Assembly (NCBI GenBank): GCA_039707655.1
Contig: CM077664.1
Location: forward strand, 121,246,485-121,310,484
Reading direction: 5' to 3'
DNA: 64,000 bases
From: Elymus sibiricus
Taxonomy: Eukaryota; Streptophyta; Magnoliopsida; Poales; Poaceae
Within the stretch, counting starts at the first letter, position 1. Every line of letters begins with the position of its first letter. Below the pieces are notes generated by a model, which was not told the DNA's origin, made no database searches, and saw nothing but the letters and a program-made list of their open reading frames with translations. A program made the translations under genes and the position numbers. Of the stretch, positions 10,594 through 20,989 are shown piece by piece.

Positions 10594-12102
10594 TGATACG
10601 TCTCCATCGTATCTATAATTTTTGATTGTTTCATGCCAATATTTTACAACTTTTACATACTTTTGGCATCAATTTATATGATTTTCTTGGACTAACACAT
10701 TGATCCAGTGCCCAGTGTCAGTTCCTGTTTGTTGCATGTTTTTTCTTTCGCAGAAAATCCATATCAAACGAAGTCCAAACGCGATAAAATTTTATGGAGA
10801 ATTATTTTGGAATATATGTGATTTTTGGGAGGTGGAATCAATGCAAACAGAGGCCCACAGCCTCCACAAGGCATCTTGGCGCGACCTCCCCCCAGCCGCA
10901 TGGTGTTGCCTTGTGGGCACACCGTAAGTCGGTTGGGGTCCTTCTTCGGCTGCAAGGAAGCTTATATCGAGAAAAAAAATCATGTTAAAATTTCAGCCCA
11001 ATCGGAGTTACGGATCTCCGGGAATATAAGAAACGGTTTTCGGCCAGAAAATAGGAAGGCGAAACAGAAGAGAGACAGAGAGAGAGATCCAATCTCGGAG
11101 GGGCTCCTGCCCTCCGGGAGCCATGGTGGCCATGGACCAGAGGGGAAACTCTCCTCCCATCTAGGGGGGAGGCCAAGTAAGAAGAAGAAGGAGGGGGGCT
11201 CTCTCCCCCTCTCTTCCGGTGGCGCTGGAGCACTGCCGGGGGAACCATCGTGACGGCGATCTACACCAACAACTTCACCGCCGTCATCACCAACTCTCTC
11301 CCCCTCTATGCAGCGGTGCAACCTCTCTATTCCCACTGTAATTCTCTACTGGAACATGGTGCTTAACGCTATATATTGTTATCCAATGATACGTGGCAAT
11401 CCTATGATGTTTGAGTAGATTCCTTTTGTCCTACGGGTTAATTGTGGTATGGTGTGATTGATATGAGTTTTATGTTGATATGGTGCTGTCCTATGGTGCC
11501 CTCCGTGTCGCGCAAGCGTGTGGGATTACCGCTGTAGGGTTTGCAATACGTTCATAATTCGCTTATAGTGGGCGGCTAGAGTGACAGAAGCTTACACCCG
11601 AGTAAGGGGGTTGTTGCGTATGGGAGTAAAGGGGACTTGTTACTTAATGCTATGGTTGGGTTTTACCTTAATGATCTTTGGTAGTTGCGGATGCTTGCTA
11701 GAGTTCCAATCATAAGTGCATATGATCCAAGTACGGAAAGTATGTTAGCGTATGCCTCTCCCTCATTGCATATAATAATTATCACACATGTCATATTCAA
11801 TTGCCTATGGACAATCTTTCTCTTTGTGTTCCAAAAAGCTCTCCACTAAACAACTAACTTTTATTATCTCGCAAAGTACTCCTAGTTTTATTCTTGCAAA
11901 GTAGTTCCAGCATTACACCTACAAAGTACTTCTAGTTTCATACTTGTTCTAGGTAAAGCAAACGTTAAGTGTGTGTAGAGTTGTATCGGTGGTCGATAGA
12001 ACTTGAAGGGAATATTGATTCTACCTTTAGCTCCTCGTTGGGTTCGACACTCTTATTTATCGAGAAAGGGTACAACTGACCCCCTATACTTGTGGGTTAT
12101 CA
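10594..12102 (+). repeat. 3' LTR of A1 (1,509 bp)
   Basis: Starts tgatacgtctccatcg and ends cccctatacttgtgggttatca. It contains a cacaaggcatcttggcgcg segment also found in other Athila-type LTRs in the window. The 5 bp after it are cggcc; the matching duplicate would lie outside the window. Confidence 0.8.
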
Positions 12103-12510
12103 CGGCCGCGGCGCGCTCTGCTCGCGTCCCTCTCCGCGCTCTGCTCTCGCGTCCATCCGCGCGCTCTGCTCGCGTCCCTCCACGCGTTTTGCTTGCCGTT
12201 GAGGCGCCACGGCACGCTCGGGTCGCGTCCTTCCGCGCATGCTCTGCCAATAGTTGGGGCCGACGCACGATCATGTTGGGGGCCCCATATGCATGCGGTT
12301 GCGCCGCGCGTGTCACCACAATGCAGTTACGTGCGGCACGATGGAGTTACGTGCTGCAAAAACTGCCATCCGGGCGTGCGGATATTCCAGGCCGTCCGGC
12401 GTCCACATTAATTCCCGCAGCCATTATAACCTTAGTCTCTTCAACCTTTCGATCGCGCCCTACAACACAACAAGCACACCCACGACGACACATACAGAGA
12501 GGATATCTAG
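12103..12510 (+). promoter_or_regulatory. Upstream region of the exonuclease-like gene
   Basis: 12103-12200 contains about three imperfect copies of a gcgctctgctcgcgtccctc motif. Further down, attataa at 12423-12429 is a plausible TATA box roughly 110 bp upstream of the reading frame. It is followed by a leader rich in CA. Confidence 0.35.
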
Positions 12511-12531
12511 CGGCGCTCCAGTACGGCGTGC

Positions 12532-13143
12532 GTGCATCGTGTGGACACCCACGTGAGGGAGAAGGACCTCTCGGTGGTATACGCCATCGACCCGGCCATG
12601 GTGGAGGACTCCATCAACATCATGGAGCAGTTGCTTGCTGAGGAGGACAAGTACAAAGTGGTCGGCTTCGACCTCCAGTACACCGGCGGTCATCCCGGGA
12701 AAGATCAGAAGGTTGCCATCTCCCAGTTGTGCGTGCGCCATCACACCGTCGTCTACCACTACTGCCTGGCCATAAGGCCTTGCGAGCATTTCGCCAGGTT
12801 TGTCAACATCCCCAACTACAAGTTTGCTGCGGTGGACATCGTCGACGATGTAAAAGCGCTCGAGATTTCGGGCTTGGCCTGCCAGAAGCTTGTCGACATC
12901 CGTGGCCACTACAGGGTCTGGGGCAGCACGAAGAAGGACTCCCTGGTTGAACTCGCCGCGGCCATCATCGACCCCTACTACGAAAACATGAAGGATGGTG
13001 CCAAGAAAAATCCTAGAGCCTGGCACAGTGCCTGGGTGCGGAGACTGGATGAAGCTCACCTCAATTTTGCGGCCAAGAACGTGTACACATGCTATGAGAT
13101 GCACATGCAGATCGTTGACATGAGGAGTGCCTTCTTCCTGTAA
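12532..13143 (+). CDS. WRN-type 3'-5' exonuclease-like protein, catalytic residues replaced
   Basis: A single-exon frame of about 203 codons, open from 12511. There is no upstream ATG in frame: the frame entry at 12532 is GTG and the first ATG is at 12598, so the original start seems lost. The protein resembles the plant DEDD exonuclease family (RNase D/Werner-like), with YKVVGFDLQYTGG, KVAISQLCVRHHTVVYHYCL, GLACQKLVDIRGHYRVWGS and FAAKNVYTCYEMHMQIVDM. In active members motif I is FD-x-E and motif III carries an Asp near the Tyr. Here they are FDLQ (E to Q) and AAKN (D to N), so catalysis is unlikely. It lies directly inside CACTA subterminal repeats, suggesting capture by the transposon. Confidence 0.65.
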   Translation: MHRVDTHVREKDLSVVYAIDPAMVEDSINIMEQLLAEEDKYKVVGFDLQYTGGHPGKDQKVAISQLCVRHHTVVYHYCLAIRPCEHFARFVNIPNYKFAAVDIVDDVKALEISGLACQKLVDIRGHYRVWGSTKKDSLVELAAAIIDPYYENMKDGAKKNPRAWHSAWVRRLDEAHLNFAAKNVYTCYEMHMQIVDMRSAFFL

Positions 13144-13309
13144 TCGGCGAGGGATCGAGCCACCAGCAGAGCAGCGGCGGCAAGCGTCACAAGAAGAAGT
13201 AGATGATGATTAGATATGATCGTTTATCCTAGTTAATTATGCATGTAATTGTTTACTTTGGTGTGTGCAAATGTCATGTGTGTACTAGTCACTTATGTAA
13301 TCTTGGCTC

Positions 13310-13904
13310 ATTGCATCGCAAACAGATTAAACTAGGGAACCCGTCGGTGATGATTTCATCAATCGCTGACAATTGTATACCAGCAAGCGTTTACCCACAA
13401 CACACACGGCTTAATAGCAGCAATCATCTGTGTTATTATCGGTCTTCGCACACATTTCTGATTACGGACCTGTTTGCCGCGTATCACACACATGTTGTTA
13501 AGTTGAACCATTTCTGTTGTCTTGGCTCATCGCAAACAGTTCATCCGAGTGAACCGTATGCCGTCTATCGCACACACCTTGATCTGACTGACCGTTTCTG
13601 TTGTGTTGCCTAATCACAAACAGTTCATCCGAGTGAACTGTATGCCGTATATTGCACACACCTTCATCTGGCTAACCGTTTCTGTTGTTATGCTCATCGC
13701 AAACAGTTCGTATGGATCAACTGTATGCCACGTATCGCACACACAACTCTAATCTGAATCATGTTTGATGTCTCCGCCATCGCAAACAGTTCGTATTATT
13801 GGTGGTGGTTTTCTTACGATACCGTTTGCGATTCATGCATCACACACAGTTTGGTCGGGGGGTCTCTGATTCATGTGTCGCGTTAGCAGTCGCCTGCAGT
13901 AGTG
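13310..13904. repeat. CACTA subterminal repeats and terminal inverted repeat
   Basis: Five or more imperfect copies of catcgcaaacagttcatccg, alternating with gtatgccgtctatcgcacac, every 60-70 bp. They end in the terminal repeat at 13892-13904. Such arrays are typical transposase-binding regions of CACTA elements. Small open frames here are repeat artefacts. Confidence 0.75.
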
Positions 13905-13947
13905 TTTGTTCCGGTTCTCTATTAAAAGGAGGCCTTAATATCCCTTA
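13905..13947 (+). repeat. 5' LTR of A2, fragment between CACTA and PIF
   Basis: Matches the 3' LTR around 29652-29692 (ggttctctatta, aggaggccttaatatccctta). It is bounded on the left by the CACTA terminus and on the right by the PIF target site tta. Confidence 0.85.
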
Positions 13948-14743
13948 CACTCTGTTTGGATGTTGATATTCAGGGCCATGGAATTGAATTGGCCCCAATA
14001 TCAAGTCTGCTTGACTTTGATATTGATATTGAACCCGAATTCTGTTGTTTGGATGTGCACAGAATTGCCACTTGGAATTTGGATGAGAGGCTCAATTCTG
14101 AAGCTTGTTTGGATGGTCATTCTCTACATTGGAATTGCTCATTTGTCATATGATGAAAATATAACTTTCATGTAATGTTTGAAACTAAATTATATGCAAT
14201 CTGTATATTTTTTTGAATGACTATATATACGAAGAATACAATCAGCAATTATAAACTAGATGCACTTACCAAAAAACAACAATTATACAACACTTATTTG
14301 ACAGCAGCACTTATTCAACAGCAGCAGCACTTATCTAGCAGTGGCAGCACATATACAGCAGCACTTATCTAGCAGCAGCAGCACATATACAGCAGCACTT
14401 ATTCAGCAGCAGCAGCACATATACAGCAGCATTTATTCAGCAGCAGCAGCACATATACAGCAGCACTTATTCAGCAGCAGCAGCACATATACAGCAGCAA
14501 CAACACTTATACAGCAGCACTATACAAGAACAGCAGCACTTATACATCAGCAGCACTTAGCTAACAACAACACATAACATAGGAAATTCAAGTCTCATAC
14601 AATAACATAGGAAATTCAAGTGTGATGAAATGAAGCACATAGTACATGTGTTTTCCATCATTACAATAACATAGTAACCTAGTCCAACAAGTTCATAGCA
14701 ATTACATGAAACAAAGCAACCACACATAAGCACTTGAAACTAG
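13948..14743. other. PIF terminal region and 3' flank of ORF1
   Basis: Non-coding. The first 200 bp carry repeated TTTGGATG motifs typical of the subterminal region; the same motif lies near the right end. A minisatellite occupies 14328-14497. No other gene is seen. Confidence 0.6.
14328..14497. repeat. 34-bp minisatellite, five units, CAG-rich
   Basis: Units of 34 bp start at 14328, 14362, 14396, 14430 and 14464. Each contains cacttat, a gcagcagcag run and cacatatacagcag. Degenerate CAG-rich sequence extends on both sides to about 14300 and 14565. Confidence 0.85.
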
Positions 14744-15623
14744 TCAAACGTTGTTCTTCTCATTGAGCATCAACAACCATTCCTTCCTAAACTCCATGGG
14801 CAACTCCATAAGCGCTTGGAATAAGCGTTCACTAAGGATGAGTTTACCATATGCTCGCAACATGTCTGAATGAGCCAAGTCCGGGATCTTTTCAAGGGCA
14901 GCAATGATTTCAAGAGGAGGAGTGACCTTGGGCAGTTCTAGTGGCTCAAGTGACTTCAAAGCATCTTGGAAAGAACCCTTCATGTCTCCAAGCATGCACA
15001 AGATAGCATCGCCCGTTCGCTGCCTTTTTTTGTGGCAATTCTGGAGAGGCTTCGACGTCTACTATGTCTAGTTCTGTTGGTTGTGCTTCACTTTCAGCAC
15101 CTATCATTGCACCTTCACCGGTTGCATGATCTTTGGAGTATATTGTGCAGATTGCCTCCCAATTCTTCACTTCTTTGTTCTTGTAACAAGCCGCCTTCAC
15201 ATTAGCCTGCGCACACATACAAAGTAAATCACTTGCATGTATATATATGACATAGAATAAATTAATTAAACATCATTTTTTACCTGGACATATTTGTTCC
15301 ACACATCATCACTATCCATGAGTAGCTTGTTATTGACCCAATCCCAACCAAATCCACTCTGAGAAAGAATCTTGCTAATCGTAGCATAATGCTTGTCAAA
15401 AGTCTTCATCCTTGAACATACTTTCTCCTTTGTGACCTGCAGTCCACACTTATCACATATTGCCTTGATAGCAGCATTGTAGACATGTGGCTTCCATCCA
15501 TTTTGGCCCTGATCACCTCTGTTGTGATGTTCAACAAAGACATCCAACAAAACCTTATCCATCTCATCTGTCCATGTCAAGTAATCTCTACTAAACTTCT
15601 TCTTTGTTTCTTCAACAATGGCG
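14744..15623 (-). pseudogene. PIF ORF1, Myb/SANT-like DNA-binding protein
   Basis: Companion protein of PIF transposase, needed with it for excision in characterised family members. Exon 15284-15623 encodes the Myb/SANT-like part, with YLTWTDEMDKVLLDVFVEHH, GWKPHVYNAAIKAI and WDWVNNKLLMDSDDVWNKYV. A GT-AG intron (15207-15283) joins in phase 0 to exon 14744-15206, which encodes an acidic linker and a C-terminal helical part (MLGDMKGSFQDALKSLE). A run of seven T at 15025-15031 (A on the coding strand) appears one base short, because the C-terminal part is in another frame. The first exon was not found; an acceptor lies at 15624. The protein is probably nuclear. It is close to functional or functional if the run is miscalled. 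Confidence 0.7.
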
Positions 15624-15873
15624 CTACAAGTAAAAAATTTGAGTAACAATTGACAAACAAAAGAGAACATATTTCAATTGCTTTCTCATGATGATGATGT
15701 ACAAAATATCCAAAAGTCACCATCCAATAGCTATGCACAAAAGAGAACATAACATCTAGGTAATCCATCATCTAGCTAGCACAAAAGAAAAGACATCATC
15801 TTGCTAATCCATCATCTAGCTAGCCCAAAAGCAAAATACACATCTTCCTAATCCACATGTCATACTACTACTG

Positions 15874-17565
15874 CTATAAATTTGCATGCGCCACTACATA
15901 TTTGGCAAACATGTCATTAGATAGTTGGTTCCTGAAGTTGGTCCATGCATTAGTGACTTGAATACTTCTAATTGAGTTTGCATCATCGGCCTCAATTGGC
16001 TGAGAAGCTATTTCATTATCCACTTCCTGCAGCAATAAGTCGTCCATCATATGTTGCCTATCCCTCACAAAGTTGTGTAACACACAACAAGCATTAATGA
16101 TTTGAATATGCAAGAATGTTTTCTTTAAGTAAGTATTTTCCCCTCCATTATGCCTCTTATTGAAAACCAAATGGACACATGTTACCTGGTCCTTTATGTC
16201 AAAGAAACTTTGAGTGCGAAGAATACCCCACTTCTTCTTCCACAACCCAAAAGTTCTCTCTACTACATTTCTAGCACGAGAGTTGTGCAAGTTATATAGC
16301 TCTTTGGCATTTTGGGGTCGTTGCTGACTTGATGCCCACTCTTTCAAGTGATACCGAGTGGATCTGAATGGAGCTAGAAATCCAGGTCCATTCGTGTAAC
16401 CAGCATCAGCCAAGTAATATCTTCCTATTGTTAGACAAGTCAGTTAGGCTGGTTGTAGCATACGAAATTTAAGAGAACAAAATGCCAAGAGAAAAAGCCA
16501 TACCATGAGGTACAACAAATGCATCTTGGCGATTAGTTCTCATGGAGTCACGCAGGACTCTAGAGTCTGAAGCGAAACCTTCCCAGCCACATAAGACATA
16601 CATAAATTTCATGTTCCAGTCCGCCACACCGAGCATGTTAGTAGTGACAACTTGCTTTCTATTCCTGTACCTCCCTTGGGAAGCCATGGGAACGGAAACA
16701 TCTACATGACAGCCATCTAATGCTCCTAGTGCGTCACCAAACCACTTCCATTTGTAATCATCGGGAGGTTGAACGTTTGCATCTGGAAGCTTAATGAACT
16801 CCCCATGCATAGATAGAATGGCTCTTAACACTTCGGAAAAGTGAGTACTTATAGTTCCCAAAGACCGCTTGTATGTGCCTCGAAGCAACCTCATTTTCAG
16901 ACCATGACCCACTACTAGCAAGAACATGGCAACCTTTTCTTCCACAGCCACATACACACTATCAAGTAGACCACACCTCTCATGCAACATGGTGCACAAA
17001 TCATGAAAATTTCTTTTTGTTAAACGTAGCTGATCATAGCATGCCACTTCTGAGCCATCATACATATCTTTCAACAAATACTTCCTCAGTGTGTGCTTGT
17101 GCTCATCATCACTAAAACTACCTAATCCACGAGGTGCTCTCTGTGAAATAAGGTATGCCATTCCAAGAAGTACCGATTTGAAGTAAAGTTCTATCAAGAT
17201 TATCCTTTTCCTCTTTCTCCTTTTGTTCTCTTCATTTATGTATGAAATCATGTCTACTTGATCTGATGTTATGGAACTACACAATAATTTAGTTATTATC
17301 CATCAATCATTTATACATCTTTTCAATCAATAAAACTGAGCATTTAATCAAGCGAACATCAAACAATAAAATTGTACAGCAAGTTGCAACTATGAAGACC
17401 TGCTAGAAGACAATAAAAGATGCACCACAAACATAATTGTTGATTGCAACAGCATTACAGATCTAAAACATCTACAATTCCTAATGCCATTTTGAGAACA
17501 CAAACATCTAGCCAGATTTAGATCAACATCACATACCTTGAATCGGGTTGCTGAGAAGGATCCAT
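15874..17565 (-). CDS. PIF/Harbinger DDE transposase, three exons
   Basis: Catalyses cut-and-paste transposition at TTA targets. I assign exons 17537-17565 (MDPSQQPDS), 16504-17276 and 15874-16424, with GT-AG introns of 260 and 79 bp. The lengths sum to 1,353 bp, that is 450 residues plus stop, with no stop or shift. The DDE triad is visible: D in GALDGCHVDV, D in GWEGFASDSRVL, and E in RNVVERTFGLWKKKWGIL. The intron 2 join restores VVPHGRYYLADAGYT, a family signature. The N-terminal part contains a basic KRRKRKR stretch that could serve nuclear import. It is transcribed towards ORF1, which lies downstream on the same strand. Length is normal for the family, so this copy could be functional. 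Confidence 0.85.
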
Positions 17566-18182
17566 ACACCCACCAAGTTACCTGCAAGAGGCAGAGAAAT
17601 TAGGGATCAGAGAAGATTTTTAGGGTTCTGGATGAGGGTGTGAGAGGAGACCAGGGGGGCGGTCGAGATGGGGGTTCAAGCACTGGTAGGGAGGGGCGAG
17701 GGGGCTCTTGTAGGCAAAAGACAGTAGCCGCCGCCGTGGGGAGGGATCACCTCGGTCGGCATGGCTGCTGAGACGGGGGGTTAGAGGATTGGCGCGGGGA
17801 GGGAGCAGGATGGGGACGACCGGAGCCTCGCTGGGGATAGAGGAGGATGGGGAGGAGGAGGGGGGAGGAGGAGGGGAGGGATCTCATCCGCGCCGCCGTT
17901 CGAGTTCCTGAATCGCGCCGTCGCTCACGCCTCTTTCCTTTCCTCGAGCGGGAACGAAGAGGTATGTTTGGCGGGGAGGGGGCTCTCGCTAGCAAATGCA
18001 AGGCAATATCGAGCACTGGGGCTCCGAATTGGAGAAGGGCAGGTGCGCAGTTTGCCGCCGTCGGGCCAATATTCCAGCTCGTTTCCAATACCGAATGCCA
18101 CAGCCATCCAAACAACGACATTCGGGGCAGACCAATGCCAATATCTAATTCTGAGGCCCAATATGAACTTCCAAATGAGGTG
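17566..18182. other. 5' region and right terminus of PIF
   Basis: Contains the transposase leader and presumed promoter. A G-rich stretch with GGA/GAG repeats lies at 17820-17880. The right subterminal region has repeated caatat and ccatccaaacaacg motifs before the terminus at 18182. Open frames here are GC-rich shadows. Confidence 0.5.
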
Positions 18183-18682
18183 TTAGATTTCCTTATGGAC
18201 CCCACCGCCATGGGAGGGTAGGACAAAAGATGTCATGCAAGTTCTTATTATAAGCACGTATGACTATATACGGAATACATGCCTACATTACATTGATGAA
18301 TTGGAGCTATTGGGTATCGCTCTAGGTTGTGACTGTTATATGATGAATGTCATCCAACACAAATGTCCATCATTGATCAAATGCCTACGCTTTTCTCATA
18401 TTGATCTTTGCTAACTTACTACCGTTGCTGCTGTTGTTACAATCACTACAAAACTGCTACTGTTACTGTTTCCGTTACTATTGCTACCGCTATCAAACTA
18501 TCATACTACTGTGCTACTAAACACTTTGCTGCAGATATTTAGTTCTCCAGGTGTGGTTGAATTGACAACTCAACTGCTAATACTCATAAATATTCTATGG
18601 CTCCCCTTATGTCGAATCAATAATTTTGGGTGAAATACTACCCTCGAAGACTGTCGCGATCCCCTATACTTGTGGGTTATCA
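18183..18682 (+). repeat. 5' LTR of A2, 3' part
   Basis: Continues the LTR after the PIF insertion and ends cccctatacttgtgggttatca. It aligns with 29693-30199 with about 18-20 differences and a 9-bp length change in a tta/cta repeat. Confidence 0.85.
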
Positions 18683-18693
18683 AGACCTTTTTC

Positions 18694-18711
18694 TGGCGCC
18701 GTTGCCGGGTA
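18694..18711 (+). other. Primer binding site of A2 (tRNA-Asp type)
   Basis: tggcgccgttgccgggt lies 11 bp inside the LTR end. This is the tRNA-Asp complementary site commonly used by Athila-lineage elements. Confidence 0.8.
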
Positions 18712-18751
18712 GCATAGCTCTATTTGTTGAGTCACTTGGGAATTATATCTG

Positions 18752-20967
18752 TTGATCACTATGAAGAATTTGAAAGACGCTAAGACCAAGATCGCACCCT
18801 CTAAGACGAGGGGAGGTAAGGAACTAACATCTAGCTCCGCACTTGATTCACCATCTGTTTTGAGTAAGCTTGCGACACCGCCACCTGCTATTCATTCTGA
18901 TATGTCGCAAGTAATTGATGATACTACTTCTACTATAAATGAAACTTGTGATGATGCTTGTACTCTGCTTGATAATACTGTGCCACTAGGTGAATTTCTT
19001 GATGAACAAATTGCTAAAGCTAAAGAAATTGAGAATGCTGAAATTGATGAAATTGACGAAAATTATGATTCACCTATTATGCCTAGCTCTCCTACTAGAG
19101 TTGAAATGCCTAAGATACCTGATGGTTATGTTATAGATGGAGAGACAGCTAGGGAAATTCTTGCTTGTAATGATAGAGATGATGTTAGAAAATTACTGAG
19201 TAAGCTAAAAAGAAAAGTCTATGATGGAGAGAATGAAATATGGTCCCAAGTTTGCTACCTCTCCTATCTTTGTTACCGATAAGTATTATGAATTCTCTGT
19301 CGACCCTGAGTTAATTACTTTGGTTGAATCTGATCCTTTTCATGGTTATGAAACTGAAACTGTTGTGGCACACCTTACTAAATTGAATGATATAGCCACC
19401 CTATTTGCTCACGAGGAAAAAATTCGTTACTATTACATTCTTAAGTTGTTTCCTTTCTCATTAAAGGGCGATGCTAAGAAATGGTTTAATACTCTTGCTC
19501 CCAGTTGTGTGCGTAGTCCCCAGGATATGATATATTACTTCTCTGAAAAATATTTTCCTGCTCATAAGAAACAAGCTGCCTTACAGGAAATATTTAACTT
19601 TGTGCAAATTGAAGAAAAGAATATCCCTCAAGCTTGGGAGAGGCTTCTCCAATTACTTAATGCTTTGCCTCATCATGCTCTTAAGAAAAATGAAATACTT
19701 GATATCTTTTATAATGGACTAACCGATGCTTCTAGGGACTACCTAGATAGTTGTGCTGGTTGTGTTTTCAGGGAACGAACTGTTGAATAGGCTAAAGAAC
19801 TATTGAATAATATATTAAAGAATGCCAATGATTGGACACTTCCTGAACCACCACCCAAATCAACTCCAAAGAAGATAGGTATTCTATTCCTCAGTCCTGA
19901 AGATATGCAAGAGGCAATGAAATCTATGAAAGAAAAAGGTATTAAGTCTGAAGATGTTAAGAATTTACCACCTATTGAAGAAATACATGGGCTCGACACC
20001 CCGATATAGGTAGTAGAGGTAAATTCTCTTATTAGATTTGATGAAGGTGATATTCCTTATAATAAATCTGCTAGTCAATGCCTGGATGAATTTGATAATT
20101 ACATTGTTAAGCAAGAACACTTTAACATGTATGTTAGCAATCAATTAAAATGTAATGCTTTCATGATAGACCGTTTGAGTGATTTGATGTTTAGAATTGC
20201 TAATGATGTTAAAGGCTTAAGTAAACATTCGTCCATGGTTCATACCCAGTTAGAACAAATTGCTATGCCACAAAATGATTTGCTTAATGAGATGAATAAT
20301 AAAATGAATGATCATGTTGTTAGGGTAATGACTAGAGGAGGTAGAATGACTTAGGAGCCCCTGTATCCTGAAGGTCATCCTAAAAGAATTGAGCAAGATT
20401 CTCAGAGAAATAATATTGATGTGCCTAGTTCATCTATGAAGAAAAAGAAAAAGAAAAATAATAGGACTTTGCATGCTTCTAGTGAACCTGAGATAGAAAA
20501 ACCTCCTGAGAATCATAATGATGTTTCTCTTTCTGATGCTAAGACACAATCTGGTAATGAACACCCACCTAGTGATAATGATAATGATGTTCATGTTGAT
20601 GCTCAACCAGATAATGATGTAGAAATAGAACTTGTTGTTGATCTTGATAACCCACCTCCTAAGAATAAAATATATGATAAAACTGATTTCATTGCTAGAA
20701 ACATGGAAAAGAAAGAGAACCATGGGTTCAAAAACCCATGCCTTTTCCTACTAAGCCACCTAGAAATAAAGATGAGGAAGACTTTGAGCGCTTTGTTGAA
20801 ATGCTTAGACCTGTCTTTTTGCGCACTCGCTTGACTGATATTTGAAAATGCATCCATATGCTAAATACATGAAAGATACTGTCACTAATAAAAGGAAGAT
20901 ACCTAAGGCTGAGATTTCCACCATGCTTGCAAATTATTCTTTTAAGGGTGGAGAGCCTAAGAAGTTA
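18752..20967 (+). pseudogene. Athila-type gag of A2, broken
   Basis: Encodes the capsid precursor of an Athila-lineage element. Recognisable blocks are DPFHGYETETVVAHLTKLND, KLFPFSLKGDAKKWFNTL and QAWERLLQLLNALPHH, the retrotransposon gag signature. The frame starts at ATG 18761 and shifts by one base near 19243. It then runs in one phase with TAG stops at 19788-19790, 20007-20009 and 20352-20354. It loses phase again near 20740, and a TGA follows around 20842. The C-terminal part leads towards protease but is interrupted by the CACTA insertion at 20968. Confidence 0.8.
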
Positions 20968-20989
20968 CACTACTAGAAAAAGGGCTATA

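Larger units (their letters stand above)
9314..12102 (+). mobile_element. 3' end of an Athila-like, non-coding LTR retrotransposon A1
   Basis: An internal 3' non-coding region (9314-10593) and a complete 3' LTR (10594-12102). The start of the element is not in the window; it was presumably separated by insertion of G1 at 9313/9314. The LTR start and end match those of the Athila-type element A2 and the solo LTR at 23856. Confidence 0.7.
12103..13904 (-). mobile_element. Right end of a CACTA transposon carrying a gene-like sequence
   Basis: The terminal sequence gcctgcagtagtg at 13892-13904 is the complement of a CACTACTGCAGGC terminus. It is followed by ttt, which matches the LTR of A2 into which it is inserted. 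Subterminal repeats fill 13310-13900. The left terminus is not present; the element is interrupted at 12102/12103 by A1, so its other part should be upstream of the window. No transposase is visible. Strand is nominal, since the transposase is not in view. Confidence 0.7.
13948..18182 (-). mobile_element. Complete PIF/Harbinger transposon (4,235 bp)
   Basis: Flanked by perfect 3-bp duplications tta (13945-13947 and 18183-18185), the target preference of PIF/Harbinger. The empty site is present in the 3' LTR of A2 (atatcccttagatttcc). Ends are imperfect inverted repeats: cactctgtttggatgttgat on the left, and caccTCaTTTGGAaGTTcaT as read inward on the opposite strand. It encodes both proteins of the family, a Myb/SANT-like ORF1 and a DDE transposase. 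The transposase gene is intact; ORF1 has one likely 1-base deletion. Confidence 0.9.

Noticed and set aside
12003..12641. 212-codon plus-strand frame
   Set aside because: It spans the A1 LTR end and the CACTA sequence and overlaps the better supported exonuclease-like frame in another phase.
13239..13613. 124-codon frame
   Set aside because: Lies in CACTA subterminal repeats; the peptide repeats reflect the DNA repeat.
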